A stretch of 64,000 bases of DNA, from positions 682,001-746,000 of the forward strand of contig NZ_JAGTUT010000001.1 of NCBI RefSeq assembly GCF_025685605.1, given 5' to 3'. This DNA comes from Granulicella arctica (GTDB taxonomy: Bacteria; Acidobacteriota; Terriglobia; Terriglobales; Acidobacteriaceae). The notes under the pieces were generated by a model. That model was not told where the DNA came from. It saw only the letters and a program-made list of their open reading frames with translations, and did no database searches. This document shows positions 40,392 to 51,539 of this stretch, piece by piece. The translations under genes and the position numbers were made by a program. Position 1 is the first letter of the stretch. Each line of letters opens with the position of its first letter.

Positions 40392-41825
40392 CTAGGAAAC
40401 TCCGTTGGCAGCTGCGTTATATTCTTTCAACTTATTCTGCAGCGTCTTCGAGCTGATGCCAAGTATCTCCGCAGCCTTCGTCTTGTTGTTGTGCGTCGAG
40501 ATCAGTGTCCGCAAAATCAACTGCTTCTCTGCTTCGTTGACCGTTGTACCCACCTGAACGCGAACCGCGTTATCGTCTGCAGTCTGCCGCTGGGGCGCCA
40601 TCTCGTACATCGGCACGCCGCGTGGCATCGCTCCGTGCGCAGCCGGGGCAAATCCCGGCTCGCCGAAGCGCGGCGGGAGATGCTCGATCCCGAGAAGACC
40701 TGTGCCCGCAAGAATCGTCGCGCGTTCGATCGTGTTTCGCAGTTCGCGCACATTCCCCGGCCAGTCATAGGCCACGAGCCGTGCAAGTAGTCCGTCCGTC
40801 AATCCAGAGACGGAGCAATGGTGCCGCTCGTTCATAGCATCGATCATCTTCGCCGCGATCGGCTTCACGTCGCCACGATGCCCTCGAAGAGGAGGCATCT
40901 GGATGTTGAAGACATTCAAGCGATAGAACAAATCGCCCCGGAGCTCACCGTTGGCTACAGCCTCCTGCGGATTCTTATTCGTCGCTGCGATTACCCGTAC
41001 ATCAACCGGTGTCTCGACCTTGCTACCCAGACGCCGTAGCTTGCGGTCTTCGAGCACTCGCAGAAGCTTCGCCTGTGTGGCTGCCGGCATCTCGCCGATC
41101 TCATCCAGCAGCAGCGTTCCTTCTTCAGCCAGCTCGAAACATCCTGCTCGTCGTTCCACTGCACCGGTAAACGCACCGCGCTCATGCCCAAAGATCTCGC
41201 TCTCAATCAGCGTCTCCGGGATTGCCGCACAATTCACAGCCACAAACGGCTTGTTCCGGCGGGAGCTTAGATCGTGCAGAGCACGAGCCACCAACTCCTT
41301 GCCAGTCCCGCTCTCGCCCGTTACCAATACTGAAACGTTCGACGGAGCGACCCGCTCGATCAGCGTAAAAATTGCCTTCATCTCCGGCGAATTTCCTACC
41401 AGCGGACCGAGTACACCCGTATCCCGCAGCTGTCTTCTCGTCACCTCAAGCGCAACGTCGGCCTCGCGCTGGCGGCTCGCGTTCTGCAGAATCGTCTTCA
41501 ATCGCACCGGTTCAACCGGCTTCGGCAGGTAGTCGTACGCGCCCATGCGCATTGCCTCAACGGCCGATTCAATCGACCCCTGCGCGGTCAGTACCACCAC
41601 GGCAACCCGCTGCGGCAACTCCATCAACCGACTAAGCAACTCCATGCCATCCATCCTTGGCATCATCAGATCGGTGACAACGATCGAGGGGGACCACTGA
41701 ATGACTCGCTCCAACCCCTCTGCACCATCTGCAGCACACTCCGCCCTGTACCCCCAGGATTCGACCAGCTCTGTCAATCCTGTACGGGCGTTCTGCTCAT
41801 CCTCGACAATTAAAACCTTCTCCAA
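40392..41825 (-). CDS. NtrC-family sigma-54 response regulator
   Basis: 477 residues: receiver (1-118) with phospho-acceptor Asp in VVTDLMMPRMDG, sigma-54 AAA+ domain (about 142-370) with Walker A GESGTGKE, GAFTGA loop that contacts RNA polymerase, Walker B LLLDEIGE, and a Fis-type helix-turn-helix at the end (NNKTKAAEILGISSKTLQNKL). It activates sigma-54 promoters; targets were not found in this window. First gene of a three-gene operon with the kinase and lipoprotein. Confidence 0.93.
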   Translation of the reverse strand: MEKVLIVEDEQNARTGLTELVESWGYRAECAADGAEGLERVIQWSPSIVVTDLMMPRMDGMELLSRLMELPQRVAVVVLTAQGSIESAVEAMRMGAYDYLPKPVEPVRLKTILQNASRQREADVALEVTRRQLRDTGVLGPLVGNSPEMKAIFTLIERVAPSNVSVLVTGESGTGKELVARALHDLSSRRNKPFVAVNCAAIPETLIESEIFGHERGAFTGAVERRAGCFELAEEGTLLLDEIGEMPAATQAKLLRVLEDRKLRRLGSKVETPVDVRVIAATNKNPQEAVANGELRGDLFYRLNVFNIQMPPLRGHRGDVKPIAAKMIDAMNERHHCSVSGLTDGLLARLVAYDWPGNVRELRNTIERATILAGTGLLGIEHLPPRFGEPGFAPAAHGAMPRGVPMYEMAPQRQTADDNAVRVQVGTTVNEAEKQLILRTLISTHNNKTKAAEILGISSKTLQNKLKEYNAAANGVS

Positions 41826-42070
41826 CCTGTACCGTCCTATCTATATGCCTCGCCAACATCGCGCACTGGGACTTTATTTCCTATTAGGACGTAAAAAAAA
41901 CGCCCGTGATATCAGCAGGCACGTCGCTATGTTATAGTTTCGCACCGATGAGGGACTTATGTGACATTGCTGACACCAAGTTACCTATGCCGTCCGCAAC
42001 TTATAAATTAGTCATCCCAAGTAACGTACCTAATGGCAGTCCGAATATTTGCCGCTCTTCGGTAATTTCT

Positions 42071-42104
42071 GGATGTCGACATCCTCACGTTATTCTTAAA
42101 GAAT
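42071..42104. promoter_or_regulatory. Two palindromes before the rhodanese gene
   Basis: GGATGTCGACATCC (42071-42084) is a perfect 14-base palindrome and ATTCTTAAAGAAT (42092-42104) is a perfect 13-base one that overlaps the start codon at 42103. They lie at the end of the 277-base A/T-rich gap between the divergent NtrC-like and rhodanese genes. They could be operators or structure at the start; neither is assigned. Confidence 0.4.
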
Positions 42105-42444
42105 GCTAGAAGCCGAGATCACCCCGGAAGTTTTTGTCGCATACCGCCAACAGCCCACCGAACCCGATATGCCGAAGCTCATCCTGTTAGACGTACGCGA
42201 GCCGTGGGAGTACCAGGCAGCACATCTGCCGGATTCAATCCTCATTCCGATGGGAGAAATCCCCTCCCGCGTTCACCAGGAACTCGATCCCGACGACCAC
42301 ATCGTCGTCCTCTGCCACCACGGAGCACGGTCACTGAGCGTCACCATGTGGCTCCGGCAGCAAGGCTTCGAGCGTGCGCAGTCACTGGCAGGCGGCATCG
42401 ATCACTGGTCGCGCACCATCGACCAAACCGTTCCGCTCTACTAG
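42103..42444 (+). CDS. Single-domain rhodanese-like sulfurtransferase
   Basis: 113 residues, one rhodanese domain: LLDVREPWEYQAAHLPDSILIPMGEI near 30-56, and the active-site loop CHHGARS around Cys75, then GFERAQSLAGGIDHW. The loop has six residues as in single-domain sulfurtransferases. Moves sulfane sulfur from a donor such as thiosulfate or persulfide. No binding site is clear before the ATG at 42103, which is inside a palindrome. Confidence 0.87.
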   Translation: MLEAEITPEVFVAYRQQPTEPDMPKLILLDVREPWEYQAAHLPDSILIPMGEIPSRVHQELDPDDHIVVLCHHGARSLSVTMWLRQQGFERAQSLAGGIDHWSRTIDQTVPLY

Positions 42445-42469
42445 CCCCCGCTGGTCATTTCGCAGCAAA

Positions 42470-42495
42470 GCGGAGGAATCTGCTTCTTCCTCCGC
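42470..42495. terminator. Bidirectional hairpin between rhodanese and gpmI
   Basis: Perfect 9-base arms GCGGAGGAA (42470-42478) and TTCCTCCGC (42487-42495) with an 8-base loop, in a 60-base gap between convergent stops. The preceding TCATTTCGCAGCAAAGCGG is like other dispersed acidobacterial intergenic units, which may serve as terminators. Confidence 0.5.
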
Positions 42496-42504
42496 CGCTC
42501 CGCC

Positions 42505-44103
42505 TCAGTTTCCTGAAGCCACCCGCAAGTCCCCGCCAGTCATCTCCCGCGGCAGATCTAGCCCCAGCAGCCCCAGCACCGTAGGCGAGATATCCCGCAG
42601 GCTCCCACCCTCCCGCACCGCTCCACCCTGGTCTGAAACCAGCAGGAACGGCACCGGATTGGTCGTGTGGGCCGTATGTGGACCACCCGTAGCCGGATCG
42701 ATCAGCATCTCCGCATTGCCATGATCCGCTGTCACCAGCAGGCTGCCACCCCGTTGCCGGATCGCCTGATAGATCCGCCCAAGCTGCGTATCGACCGTCT
42801 CCACCGCTCGAATCGTCGGCTCCATCTTGCCTGAGTGTCCGACCATATCCGCGTTCGCGAAGTTCACGATCACCACATCGAACGCCGTATCGTTCACCGC
42901 TCGAATCACTGCATCTGCAATCCCCGCTGCCGACATCTCCGGCGCAAGATCATAGGTAGCCACCTTCTGCGATGCCACTAACTCCCGCTCCTCACCCGGA
43001 AACGGCTTCTCGATACCGCCATTGAAGAAGTACGTCACGTGCGCATACTTCTCTGTCTCCGCAACTCGCAGGTTTCGCAGATTCGCCTGGGACAACAAGT
43101 TCGCCAGCAGGTTGTCCATCGACTCCGCCGGTATCACGATCGGCAGCTTGAAATTCTTGTCATATTGCGTCATGCAGACGTAGTGCAGGTCACGGGGAAC
43201 AGTGTGCCGCGGAATCTCCATATCCAGCTCCGCAGCCTTCGGAAGTGCGGCCCCGCCATCGGCCGTAAGCCCCGAATTGCGCGTTAGCACCCGCGTGACC
43301 TGCCGCACCCGATCCGCTCTGTAGTTGAAGCTGATACAAACATCTTCATCACGAATGAGCCCGACTGGCTGTTGATCGCCGTCGACACAGGTAAACGGCG
43401 GCAGAAATTCATCCGTCACGCCATTTGAGTAGCACTCCCGAATCCGTGCCATCGGGTCAGCATAGGAGCCACCTTCAGCCTGGCCGGTCACCATTGCGTC
43501 GAAAGCCTGCTTTTCCTTCTCCCATCGCAGGTCACGATCCATCGCAAAGTAGCGCCCCGACAGGCTCGCAAGCCTTCCCACACCATACTCGCGAAACTTC
43601 TGCTCCAACTCCTCGACGTAGCCCGCCCCACTCGTCGGCATCGTGTCACGCCCATCCATAAACGCATGCACGAAGACACGCGTCAGCTTATGCTGCGCCG
43701 CCATCCGCAGTAGCGCGTAAAGATGTCTCTGGTGCGAATGCACCCCACCGTCGGAAAGCAAGCCAAGCAGGTGCAGAGCCCGCCCCTTTTGTCCTGCAAG
43801 CTCGAACGCCCGCGTCAGGGTCGGGTCGGTAAAAAAGCTGCCATCCATCACCGCCGTATCGATGCGCGTCATATCCATCCGCACAATTCGCCCGGCACCA
43901 AGATTAAGGTGTCCGACCTCGGAGTTTCCCATCTGCCCATCCGGCAGACCGACGAACTTCTCACTCGCTCGTAGCAGCGTGTTCGGGTACTCCGCCAGCA
44001 ACTTGTCATAGACAGGCTTCCGCGCCTGCGCGATAGCATTCCCGTGCGTCTCAGCACGGTAGCCCCAGCCATCAAGAATCGTCAAAACAATCGGTTTCGG
44101 CAT
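42505..44103 (-). CDS. gpmI: Phosphoglycerate mutase, cofactor-independent
   Basis: Interconverts 3- and 2-phosphoglycerate using two metal ions, in glycolysis. The 532-residue protein begins [13 protein letters not shown] and has the phosphorylated Ser in [15 protein letters not shown] near 61-75, metal ligands in the alkaline-phosphatase-like core, for example TADHGNAEM near 460-468. The open frame extends 27 codons upstream, but ATG 44103 gives the family start. Genes for the next glycolytic step (eno) lie 1.5 kb away on the same strand, separated by one gene. Confidence 0.95.
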   Translation of the reverse strand: MPKPIVLTILDGWGYRAETHGNAIAQARKPVYDKLLAEYPNTLLRASEKFVGLPDGQMGNSEVGHLNLGAGRIVRMDMTRIDTAVMDGSFFTDPTLTRAFELAGQKGRALHLLGLLSDGGVHSHQRHLYALLRMAAQHKLTRVFVHAFMDGRDTMPTSGAGYVEELEQKFREYGVGRLASLSGRYFAMDRDLRWEKEKQAFDAMVTGQAEGGSYADPMARIRECYSNGVTDEFLPPFTCVDGDQQPVGLIRDEDVCISFNYRADRVRQVTRVLTRNSGLTADGGAALPKAAELDMEIPRHTVPRDLHYVCMTQYDKNFKLPIVIPAESMDNLLANLLSQANLRNLRVAETEKYAHVTYFFNGGIEKPFPGEERELVASQKVATYDLAPEMSAAGIADAVIRAVNDTAFDVVIVNFANADMVGHSGKMEPTIRAVETVDTQLGRIYQAIRQRGGSLLVTADHGNAEMLIDPATGGPHTAHTTNPVPFLLVSDQGGAVREGGSLRDISPTVLGLLGLDLPREMTGGDLRVASGN

Positions 44104-44242
44104 GCAAGCCAAGAATAGCAAGATTGGACAAGCCCGGCACACACGCAATGTCTGACACCCAGACAGCATCACGCAAGCCAGCACAAACGATTTAGTTATA
44201 TGCTTACCCCGAACTTAAACAGGCCCGCACGACGAGGATTCG

Positions 44243-45571
44243 ATGAGCGCCCCCAAACACCCTCTTCTTACGCACACGCGACAGCCCAACCGCCGTCATT
44301 TCCTCTTCGGCGCAGCGGCGAGCTTTTTCGCAGGCACTCGCAACTACGCCTTCGCCGTGCAGTCCCCTTCGGCAATCCATTCCGCAACGATCAGCGCCGT
44401 CGAGGTACTCGAACTGCATGGACGTTACACCACCGCAGCCGGCATAGATGGCCAGCCCCAGGTCAACCCGCTCGATGTCTACGACGACCTTCGACCGGCG
44501 CCCTACGCCGATAAACCCTCAGGCTCAAAAGAAGTCCACACCACCGCGACCTACCTGCGCATCCGCACCGCAGATGGCATCGACGGACTCTACGGCCCTA
44601 TTGAGAAGAGCGCCGCGCTCATCGTGCAGGAAGAGTTGCGCCCCTTCCTCATCGGCAAAGATGCGCTCGCGGGCGAAGCTCTCTGGGACGAGATGTACCG
44701 CTCCAATCGACAGTCGCGCGATGGCATCTTCATGATGGCCATCAGCGCCGTCGACAACACTCTCTGGGATATTCGTGGCCGCTTCTACAACGTACCCGTG
44801 TACCGTCTGCTCGGCGGCCCCACCCGTGCCTCTGTCGAGATGTACGCAAGTTGCCTCGGCTTCTCGCTCGATCCAGATGCAGTCCGCACCCGCTGCCTCG
44901 CCATCCAGAAAGAGGGCTTCCGTTACCAGAAATGGTTTATGGGATATGGTCCCGGATCCGGACCCGAAGGCATGCGCAAGAACGTCGAACTCGTCCGCAT
45001 CCTGCGCGAGACCCTTGGCGATGACGCCGGCATTATGTTCGACGCTTATAGCGGCTGGGATCAGGACTACGCCCTCGAATGGGCGCACCAGGTTGAGAAG
45101 TACCGTCCACACTGGATGGAAGAGGTAACCCATCCCGAAAAGATCGACAGCTTCGCAGCCATGCGCCGCAGCACCACCGTACCCATCGCCTCAGGCGAGC
45201 ATTTCTACGGTCGATGGGAGGTCGAACGCTACCTGCAGGCTGGCGCGCTCTCCGTCGTTCAGGCTGATCCGGAGTGGTGTGGCGGCACCTCCGAACTCCT
45301 GCGCATCGGCACCGTCGCCTCCCTCCACGACGTTCCCGTCCTGCCCCACGGACATAGCCTGCGCGCCGCGATCCACGTCATCGCCAGCCAGTCGCCCATG
45401 ACGTTTCCCATGGGCGAGTACCTCGTCAACAAGATGAAGCATTATCACCACTTCGAGAGCAATCCACTCACGGTGGAGAGAGCCCACATCGCCCTCCCCA
45501 CCGGCCCCGGATTCAACGTCCAGCTAGACCCCGCGAAGATTGAATCCCAGACCGTCTGGAAGAGCGAGTAG
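44243..45571 (+). CDS. Enolase-superfamily dehydratase-like protein, Tat-exported
   Basis: 442 residues of the mandelate racemase/muconate lactonizing enzyme type. A twin-arginine signal (NRRHFLFGAAASFFAG, about 16-31) precedes the capping domain, and the barrel shows the metal ligands in MFDAYSG (Asp), WMEEVTHPE (Glu) and IASGEHF (Glu). The RYQKWFMGYGPGSG segment supplies a Lys in the usual base region and looks closest to sugar-acid dehydratases. Binding site ACGAGGA. A Tat signal on such an enzyme is unusual; folding with bound Mg in the cytoplasm before export would explain it. Substrate unknown. Confidence 0.83.
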   Translation: MSAPKHPLLTHTRQPNRRHFLFGAAASFFAGTRNYAFAVQSPSAIHSATISAVEVLELHGRYTTAAGIDGQPQVNPLDVYDDLRPAPYADKPSGSKEVHTTATYLRIRTADGIDGLYGPIEKSAALIVQEELRPFLIGKDALAGEALWDEMYRSNRQSRDGIFMMAISAVDNTLWDIRGRFYNVPVYRLLGGPTRASVEMYASCLGFSLDPDAVRTRCLAIQKEGFRYQKWFMGYGPGSGPEGMRKNVELVRILRETLGDDAGIMFDAYSGWDQDYALEWAHQVEKYRPHWMEEVTHPEKIDSFAAMRRSTTVPIASGEHFYGRWEVERYLQAGALSVVQADPEWCGGTSELLRIGTVASLHDVPVLPHGHSLRAAIHVIASQSPMTFPMGEYLVNKMKHYHHFESNPLTVERAHIALPTGPGFNVQLDPAKIESQTVWKSE

Positions 45572-45573
45572 TC

Positions 45574-47249
<1,676 letters not shown>

Positions 47250-48233
47250 ATGAAGCTCCCGCTCACGACTGCTGCTCTTGCCCTATCGGCTGTTGCTTTT
47301 GGACCCGCCACCCTCGCAGCCCACGCGCAGGCCGGGGCGACCGGCGTCTCCCATCCCGACACGACCCCCATCACGGTGGAGTCCAACGACCCCGCGCCGC
47401 AGCCACCAGCGACCCATCCAAAGCCCTCCGCCTATGTGCCCTACAGTGCGCCGGCACCCACACCACAGACATACACGGCTGCGCCCGCGCCGAAGCGCTT
47501 CAATCCGGATGGCGAGATCGTCACCACCGACACGCCCGTCTCCCAGCAGGGTGAGGACAGCACCTATCGCCCCTATCGCCCGGCAAACGGCTCAGGCCTC
47601 ACGACACGCGCCGAGGCTGATCCCGATGCTGGCGTTGTGATGGAAGTTCCCCTCGTCGCCGGCGAGATGCCCGAGGGCACGCTCCTCAAAGTCCGCATGA
47701 ACAACGCCCTCTCCACCATCAGCACGACTCGTGGCAGTGCCTTCTCCGCCACCGTCAGCGACGACGTCTTGCGTGAAGGTCACGTCGTCATCCCGGCAGG
47801 CTCTATCCTCGACGGTCAGGTCACCGAGGTGCGCGGAGGCCATCGCATCTCTGGTCGTGCCGCCATCCACCTCGAGCCGCGCCGCGTCACGCTTCCCGAC
47901 GGCACCTACTACGTCCTCCACGCCCAGGTAACGGATACCGGCGAGCCCAGCAACGTCTCCGTCAATGGCGAGGGCACCATCCTTCGTCGCGATCACGCCA
48001 AGGAAACTCTTGCCATCGTCACCGCCACCACCGGCGCAGCAGCCGTAGCCGGAGCCATGATCGGCGGCGGAGTCGGCGCAGCCGTCGGAGCCGGTATCGG
48101 CGCAGGAGCCAGCACCATCCTCTGGCTCAAGCAGGATCGCCAGACAGCCCTCCCCCGCAACACGGCTCTCATCTTCTCGCTCACTACCCCTATGCGCATG
48201 CGCCCCATGCAGGATGGCGCGCTACTCCGCTAG
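47250..48233 (+). CDS. Exported protein with Gly-zipper, unknown
   Basis: 327 residues: signal peptide (about 1-27, cleavage after AHA), a Pro-rich region to about 90, then a beta-rich domain of about 130 residues (PEGTLLKVRMNN ... VVIPAGSILDGQVTEV ... LPDGTYYVLHAQ) and a Gly-rich hydrophobic stretch AAVAGAMIGGGVGAAVGAGIGAG near 265-290. The domain, with its start in an 'R/V..L..T' pattern and the Gly-zipper, is paralogous to the lipoprotein at 62497-63363. Likely envelope protein. Binding site AGAGGA. Confidence 0.75.
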   Translation: MKLPLTTAALALSAVAFGPATLAAHAQAGATGVSHPDTTPITVESNDPAPQPPATHPKPSAYVPYSAPAPTPQTYTAAPAPKRFNPDGEIVTTDTPVSQQGEDSTYRPYRPANGSGLTTRAEADPDAGVVMEVPLVAGEMPEGTLLKVRMNNALSTISTTRGSAFSATVSDDVLREGHVVIPAGSILDGQVTEVRGGHRISGRAAIHLEPRRVTLPDGTYYVLHAQVTDTGEPSNVSVNGEGTILRRDHAKETLAIVTATTGAAAVAGAMIGGGVGAAVGAGIGAGASTILWLKQDRQTALPRNTALIFSLTTPMRMRPMQDGALLR

Positions 48234-48251
48234 GCTGCAGCAGCAGTAAAA

Positions 48252-48279
48252 GGCAACGGCACCTCGCCGTTGCCTTTTT
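48252..48279. terminator. Strong bidirectional intrinsic terminator
   Basis: Perfect 9-bp stem GGCAACGGC (48252-48260)/GCCGTTGCC (48266-48274), 5-base loop, AAAA before and TTTTT after, between the convergent stops at 48233 and 48310. It can serve both strands. Confidence 0.9.
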
Positions 48280-48309
48280 GTTTGCCATTCCCAACCCAAA
48301 TCTGCAGGC

Positions 48310-50802
48310 CTAAATCTCTCGAACCTGCGCCAATAACCGCTTCCAGTTTTTCTGATTCTTGCGATAGCTCTTCTTCAGATCCTCAAGAATCCGCTCAAAA
48401 TCGGCATGGCCCACCAGATTTCGCCATGCCGGATTCTTTGAAAACCATGGGAAATTCTCATTACCCAGGTAGATGGCCCGCCGCAGCCAGTGCAGCGCCT
48501 CCGATTCGTCCCCCTCAAGCGCGAAGTAGGTAGCCAGCCGATACGCCATCTCCGCATCGGCCTCAGCCGCCGAAAGCGTCTCATCCACGATGAAGGACGC
48601 CGCCTTCTCCCGCTCCCCAAGCTGCACATAGCAAAGCGCAATGGTCGGATAGACAATCCGCAGCGAGTTCTCATCGCTAATTACGTTCTCGAGCGTCTCA
48701 ATCGCCAGCGACAGGTTTCCCGTCCTCATATATTGATAGCCCAGAGAAATTCGAAGCAGTGGCTGTTTTGGTTCCAGCGTCAAACCCTTCTGGATCTCAT
48801 CCGCCGCCAGCTCCATCTGGTTCTGGTACTGGTACACCCGCGCGCGATTGTTATAGATCAGCGCCGCATTCGAAGGATTCATACGCAGCGAGATATTGAA
48901 CTGATCCAGCGCCTCCTCATACATGCCGTCGATCCGCAATGTCTGACCTGCCACAAGATGCACGTTCCAGTCGTTGCCCGCCGTCTGCAGTAGATGTTCA
49001 ATCCCGTGCCGGGCCGACTCTTTCTCACCCCGAGACAGCAGCATATAGACACGATAAAGATTCGACTCCACCGATCCCGGGTCGAGCGCCAGCGCCTTAT
49101 CAAACGCCCGCCTCGCCTCAAGCACATGCATCTGGCCACCCAGGCCATGCCGCGCATACTGCAGGTGCGTTATCCCGAGCCCCGACCAGCCCGCCGCATA
49201 CTGTTCATCCTGCGTCGTCACGCGCTCAAACAACTCCCGCGCCCGGTCAAGATCCTCCCTGCTGCCAGTCCGCGACATGAAGGACGACAGCACGGCACGG
49301 GCCTGCAGGTAGTCCTCGGAGATATCCTGCGTCAGCGACCCGCCCCGCGAGACCTCGTTTCCCTGCAGCCCGCCAAACCCCTGTAGCGTGCTGAACACTT
49401 CGTTGCAAATCTCTGTCTGCACCGAGATCAGATCGAACGACTCCACGTTGATCGACCCGCCCGCCCGCACACTTTGCGTCGGCACATCGAGCAACTGCCA
49501 GTTCAAATCGAACCCGGCATCCGACCGCAGAAAGTTTCCCGCCAGCACAAACTGCACCAATAGCTTTTTTCCGATGCTCAGAGGGTCAAGCTGCTGCGTC
49601 GGAACTGCCATCAGAGAACTCGACGGCCGCACCACCAGCGTTGGCATTCGCGCCAGCCGCGCCGCGATGGCATCTGCCAGGGCATACCCGTAGAGCGGCG
49701 TGGAATCAGCCCCGCTTACATGGCCGAAGTTGATAAACGGCAACACCACAATGCTGTTCGGCTTGCCCGTGTGCGTCGTATTGCTTTCGCGAAATCGCTC
49801 GGCTAGCATCGACAAAATACCCGTCGTGCGCTTCTCTTCCTCCGGCGAATCGAGTTGTAGCCGACCCTGAGAAGACTGCAATCCCCCACCGTTATCCCCC
49901 GGCATCGAGATAAAGTCGAGCTGCTTGTTATGCATGATCGTTCGCAACCCCTCGCGAACATCCGCAGCCGAAGCAAATCGCGCCGAAGGCTGCTTCTCCA
50001 GGCACCGAAACACAAGGCTCTCAAACTCCACCGGCAGGTTCGGTGCAATCTCCCGCAGCGACGGTGGATCTGCATACTGGATCGCCCGGATGCTCTGGAA
50101 CTCCTGCGCATCCGGCCGGTGAAATGGATGCCGCCCCGTAGCCAGCTCATACAGAATCAGCCCCAGCGCGAAGATGTCGGACTGCACACTCGACTGCCCG
50201 GTCACAAACTGTTCCGGAGCCATATACGCAATCGTCCCGCCCCGTGCTGTATACGTCGCGCCTGGCGCCGGAACCCTTCTGTTTGTCGGTCCCGAAGGAT
50301 CGAACTCCGTCTGGTCGAGGTTCAGCCGTCGCGCCAACCCGAAGTCAAGAATCTTGATCAATCCGCCATCGGTCAGCATGACGTTCGCCGGCTTCAAGTC
50401 ACGATGGAAGATTCCCAGATTGTGCGCGGCCGACAGCCCATCCGAGATCTGGATCCCGCACGACAGCACCAGTTGCAGACTCGCCGGACCTGCCGCAATC
50501 AGCTTGTCCAGGGATTTGCCCGGGATGTACTGCATGACGATGTACGCCTCGTCCTCACCCTCCGCCTTCGTCTCGCCCACATCGTAGATCGCGCAGACGT
50601 TCGGATGGTCGATTGCCGAGGCCAGCCGCGCCTCGCGGAGCTGCGTACTCCGCATCTGCTCCAACGTAAGATTGCCCCGCTTCAGAAGCTTCAATACCAC
50701 CGGCCGCTGCAGCAGCGTATCGGTAGCCAGAAACACTACGCCGCTGCCACCAGCGCCGATCTTACGGATAAAGTCGTAGTGCTCAATGACGCGACGCTTC
50801 AT
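48310..50802 (-). CDS. Ser/Thr protein kinase with TolB-like and TPR region
   Basis: 830 residues from ATG 50802 (GGAGAG just upstream; the frame is open further up but this gives a normal kinase start). Kinase domain about 9-270: glycine loop GAGGSG, Lys38, HRDLKPAN from His133 (catalytic Asp135), DFG at 153-155, APE near 195. Then a link, a TolB-like domain (IVVLPFINF...YALADAIAARLARMPTLVV, about 350-490) and a TPR array from about 540 to the end. No clear transmembrane helix, so probably cytosolic. Such kinase-TPR fusions are frequent in acidobacteria; substrates are unknown. Confidence 0.9.
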   Translation of the reverse strand: MKRRVIEHYDFIRKIGAGGSGVVFLATDTLLQRPVVLKLLKRGNLTLEQMRSTQLREARLASAIDHPNVCAIYDVGETKAEGEDEAYIVMQYIPGKSLDKLIAAGPASLQLVLSCGIQISDGLSAAHNLGIFHRDLKPANVMLTDGGLIKILDFGLARRLNLDQTEFDPSGPTNRRVPAPGATYTARGGTIAYMAPEQFVTGQSSVQSDIFALGLILYELATGRHPFHRPDAQEFQSIRAIQYADPPSLREIAPNLPVEFESLVFRCLEKQPSARFASAADVREGLRTIMHNKQLDFISMPGDNGGGLQSSQGRLQLDSPEEEKRTTGILSMLAERFRESNTTHTGKPNSIVVLPFINFGHVSGADSTPLYGYALADAIAARLARMPTLVVRPSSSLMAVPTQQLDPLSIGKKLLVQFVLAGNFLRSDAGFDLNWQLLDVPTQSVRAGGSINVESFDLISVQTEICNEVFSTLQGFGGLQGNEVSRGGSLTQDISEDYLQARAVLSSFMSRTGSREDLDRARELFERVTTQDEQYAAGWSGLGITHLQYARHGLGGQMHVLEARRAFDKALALDPGSVESNLYRVYMLLSRGEKESARHGIEHLLQTAGNDWNVHLVAGQTLRIDGMYEEALDQFNISLRMNPSNAALIYNNRARVYQYQNQMELAADEIQKGLTLEPKQPLLRISLGYQYMRTGNLSLAIETLENVISDENSLRIVYPTIALCYVQLGEREKAASFIVDETLSAAEADAEMAYRLATYFALEGDESEALHWLRRAIYLGNENFPWFSKNPAWRNLVGHADFERILEDLKKSYRKNQKNWKRLLAQVREI

Positions 50803-51098
50803 CTCTCCATTATCGCAAGGCCCGATGTGTGAATCGTGAACGCAACGTTCGCTCGCCGAGGCGTGACCCGATTCAGCACTTCGTCCATAGCCTAAGCGGC
50901 CTGATTCTGGGTAGCCCAATGCGGTCCCGATTTGGACACCACTCCAAAGAAAGATAGAAAATGTAAGAACGGTCTACACTGAGCGCCACATTTCTGCATC
51001 AGAACAAAAGATCAGACATCACCGCCTCAGTGTCCATTTGTTACAGAAATCTCGGCAACTAAGTTTACCCACCACTCAGTATGTAGCTGCGGATTTTG

Positions 51099-51479
51099 AT
51101 GACCCCTGCACTCCTTCTCATTGACGACAATGCCATCCAGGCAGCCACCCGGCAGACCATCCTTAAGCGAGCCGGATACTTCGTCATCGCCGCTCTGAAT
51201 CCGCAGCGCGCCCTCGATCAGTTCCAGCGAAACGAGTTTCAGGAAGAGATCGGCCTGATCATTACCGATCACTTCATGCCTGGCATGACCGGCTCCGAAT
51301 TTGTCCGCGAACTCCGAAAAGACCACACCGAACTTCCCGTGCTCGTCATCAGCGGCATGGAAGAGGTGGAAGACGAGTACGCCGGCATGAACATCTCGTT
51401 CCGCCTCAAACCCCTGATGCCCGACGAACTCTTAAGCAGCGTCCAGACACTACTCGCAGCCAGTCACTCCGTGCGGTAA
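51099..51479 (+). CDS. Stand-alone CheY-like receiver
   Basis: 126-residue single receiver domain: acidic pair in LLIDDN, phospho-acceptor Asp in IITDHFMPGMTG, switch Ser in LVISGM and Lys in FRLKPLMPDE. No output domain. ATG 51099 is used; a TTG one codon earlier is possible. It is divergent from the kinase gene (296-base gap with no other feature seen), which may hint at shared signalling, though Ser/Thr kinases do not normally act on receivers. Confidence 0.88.
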   Translation: MTPALLLIDDNAIQAATRQTILKRAGYFVIAALNPQRALDQFQRNEFQEEIGLIITDHFMPGMTGSEFVRELRKDHTELPVLVISGMEEVEDEYAGMNISFRLKPLMPDELLSSVQTLLAASHSVR

Positions 51480-51539
51480 ACGCCGCATCATTGCCCTCGT
51501 CCCGCACCCCTGCGAGAATAGTCTTGAGGCAAGGCGACC

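Noticed and set aside
41906..42109. 67-residue frame between the NtrC-like and rhodanese genes
   Set aside because: No binding site or motif, unusual composition, and it overlaps the rhodanese start and palindromes.
42505..44184. 559-residue phosphoglycerate mutase with a Cys-rich leader
   Set aside because: The family starts at [14 protein letters not shown]; the leader is just open frame upstream.
48310..50919. Longer kinase frame from 50919
   Set aside because: The kinase domain begins within ten residues of ATG 50802, which has its own binding site.
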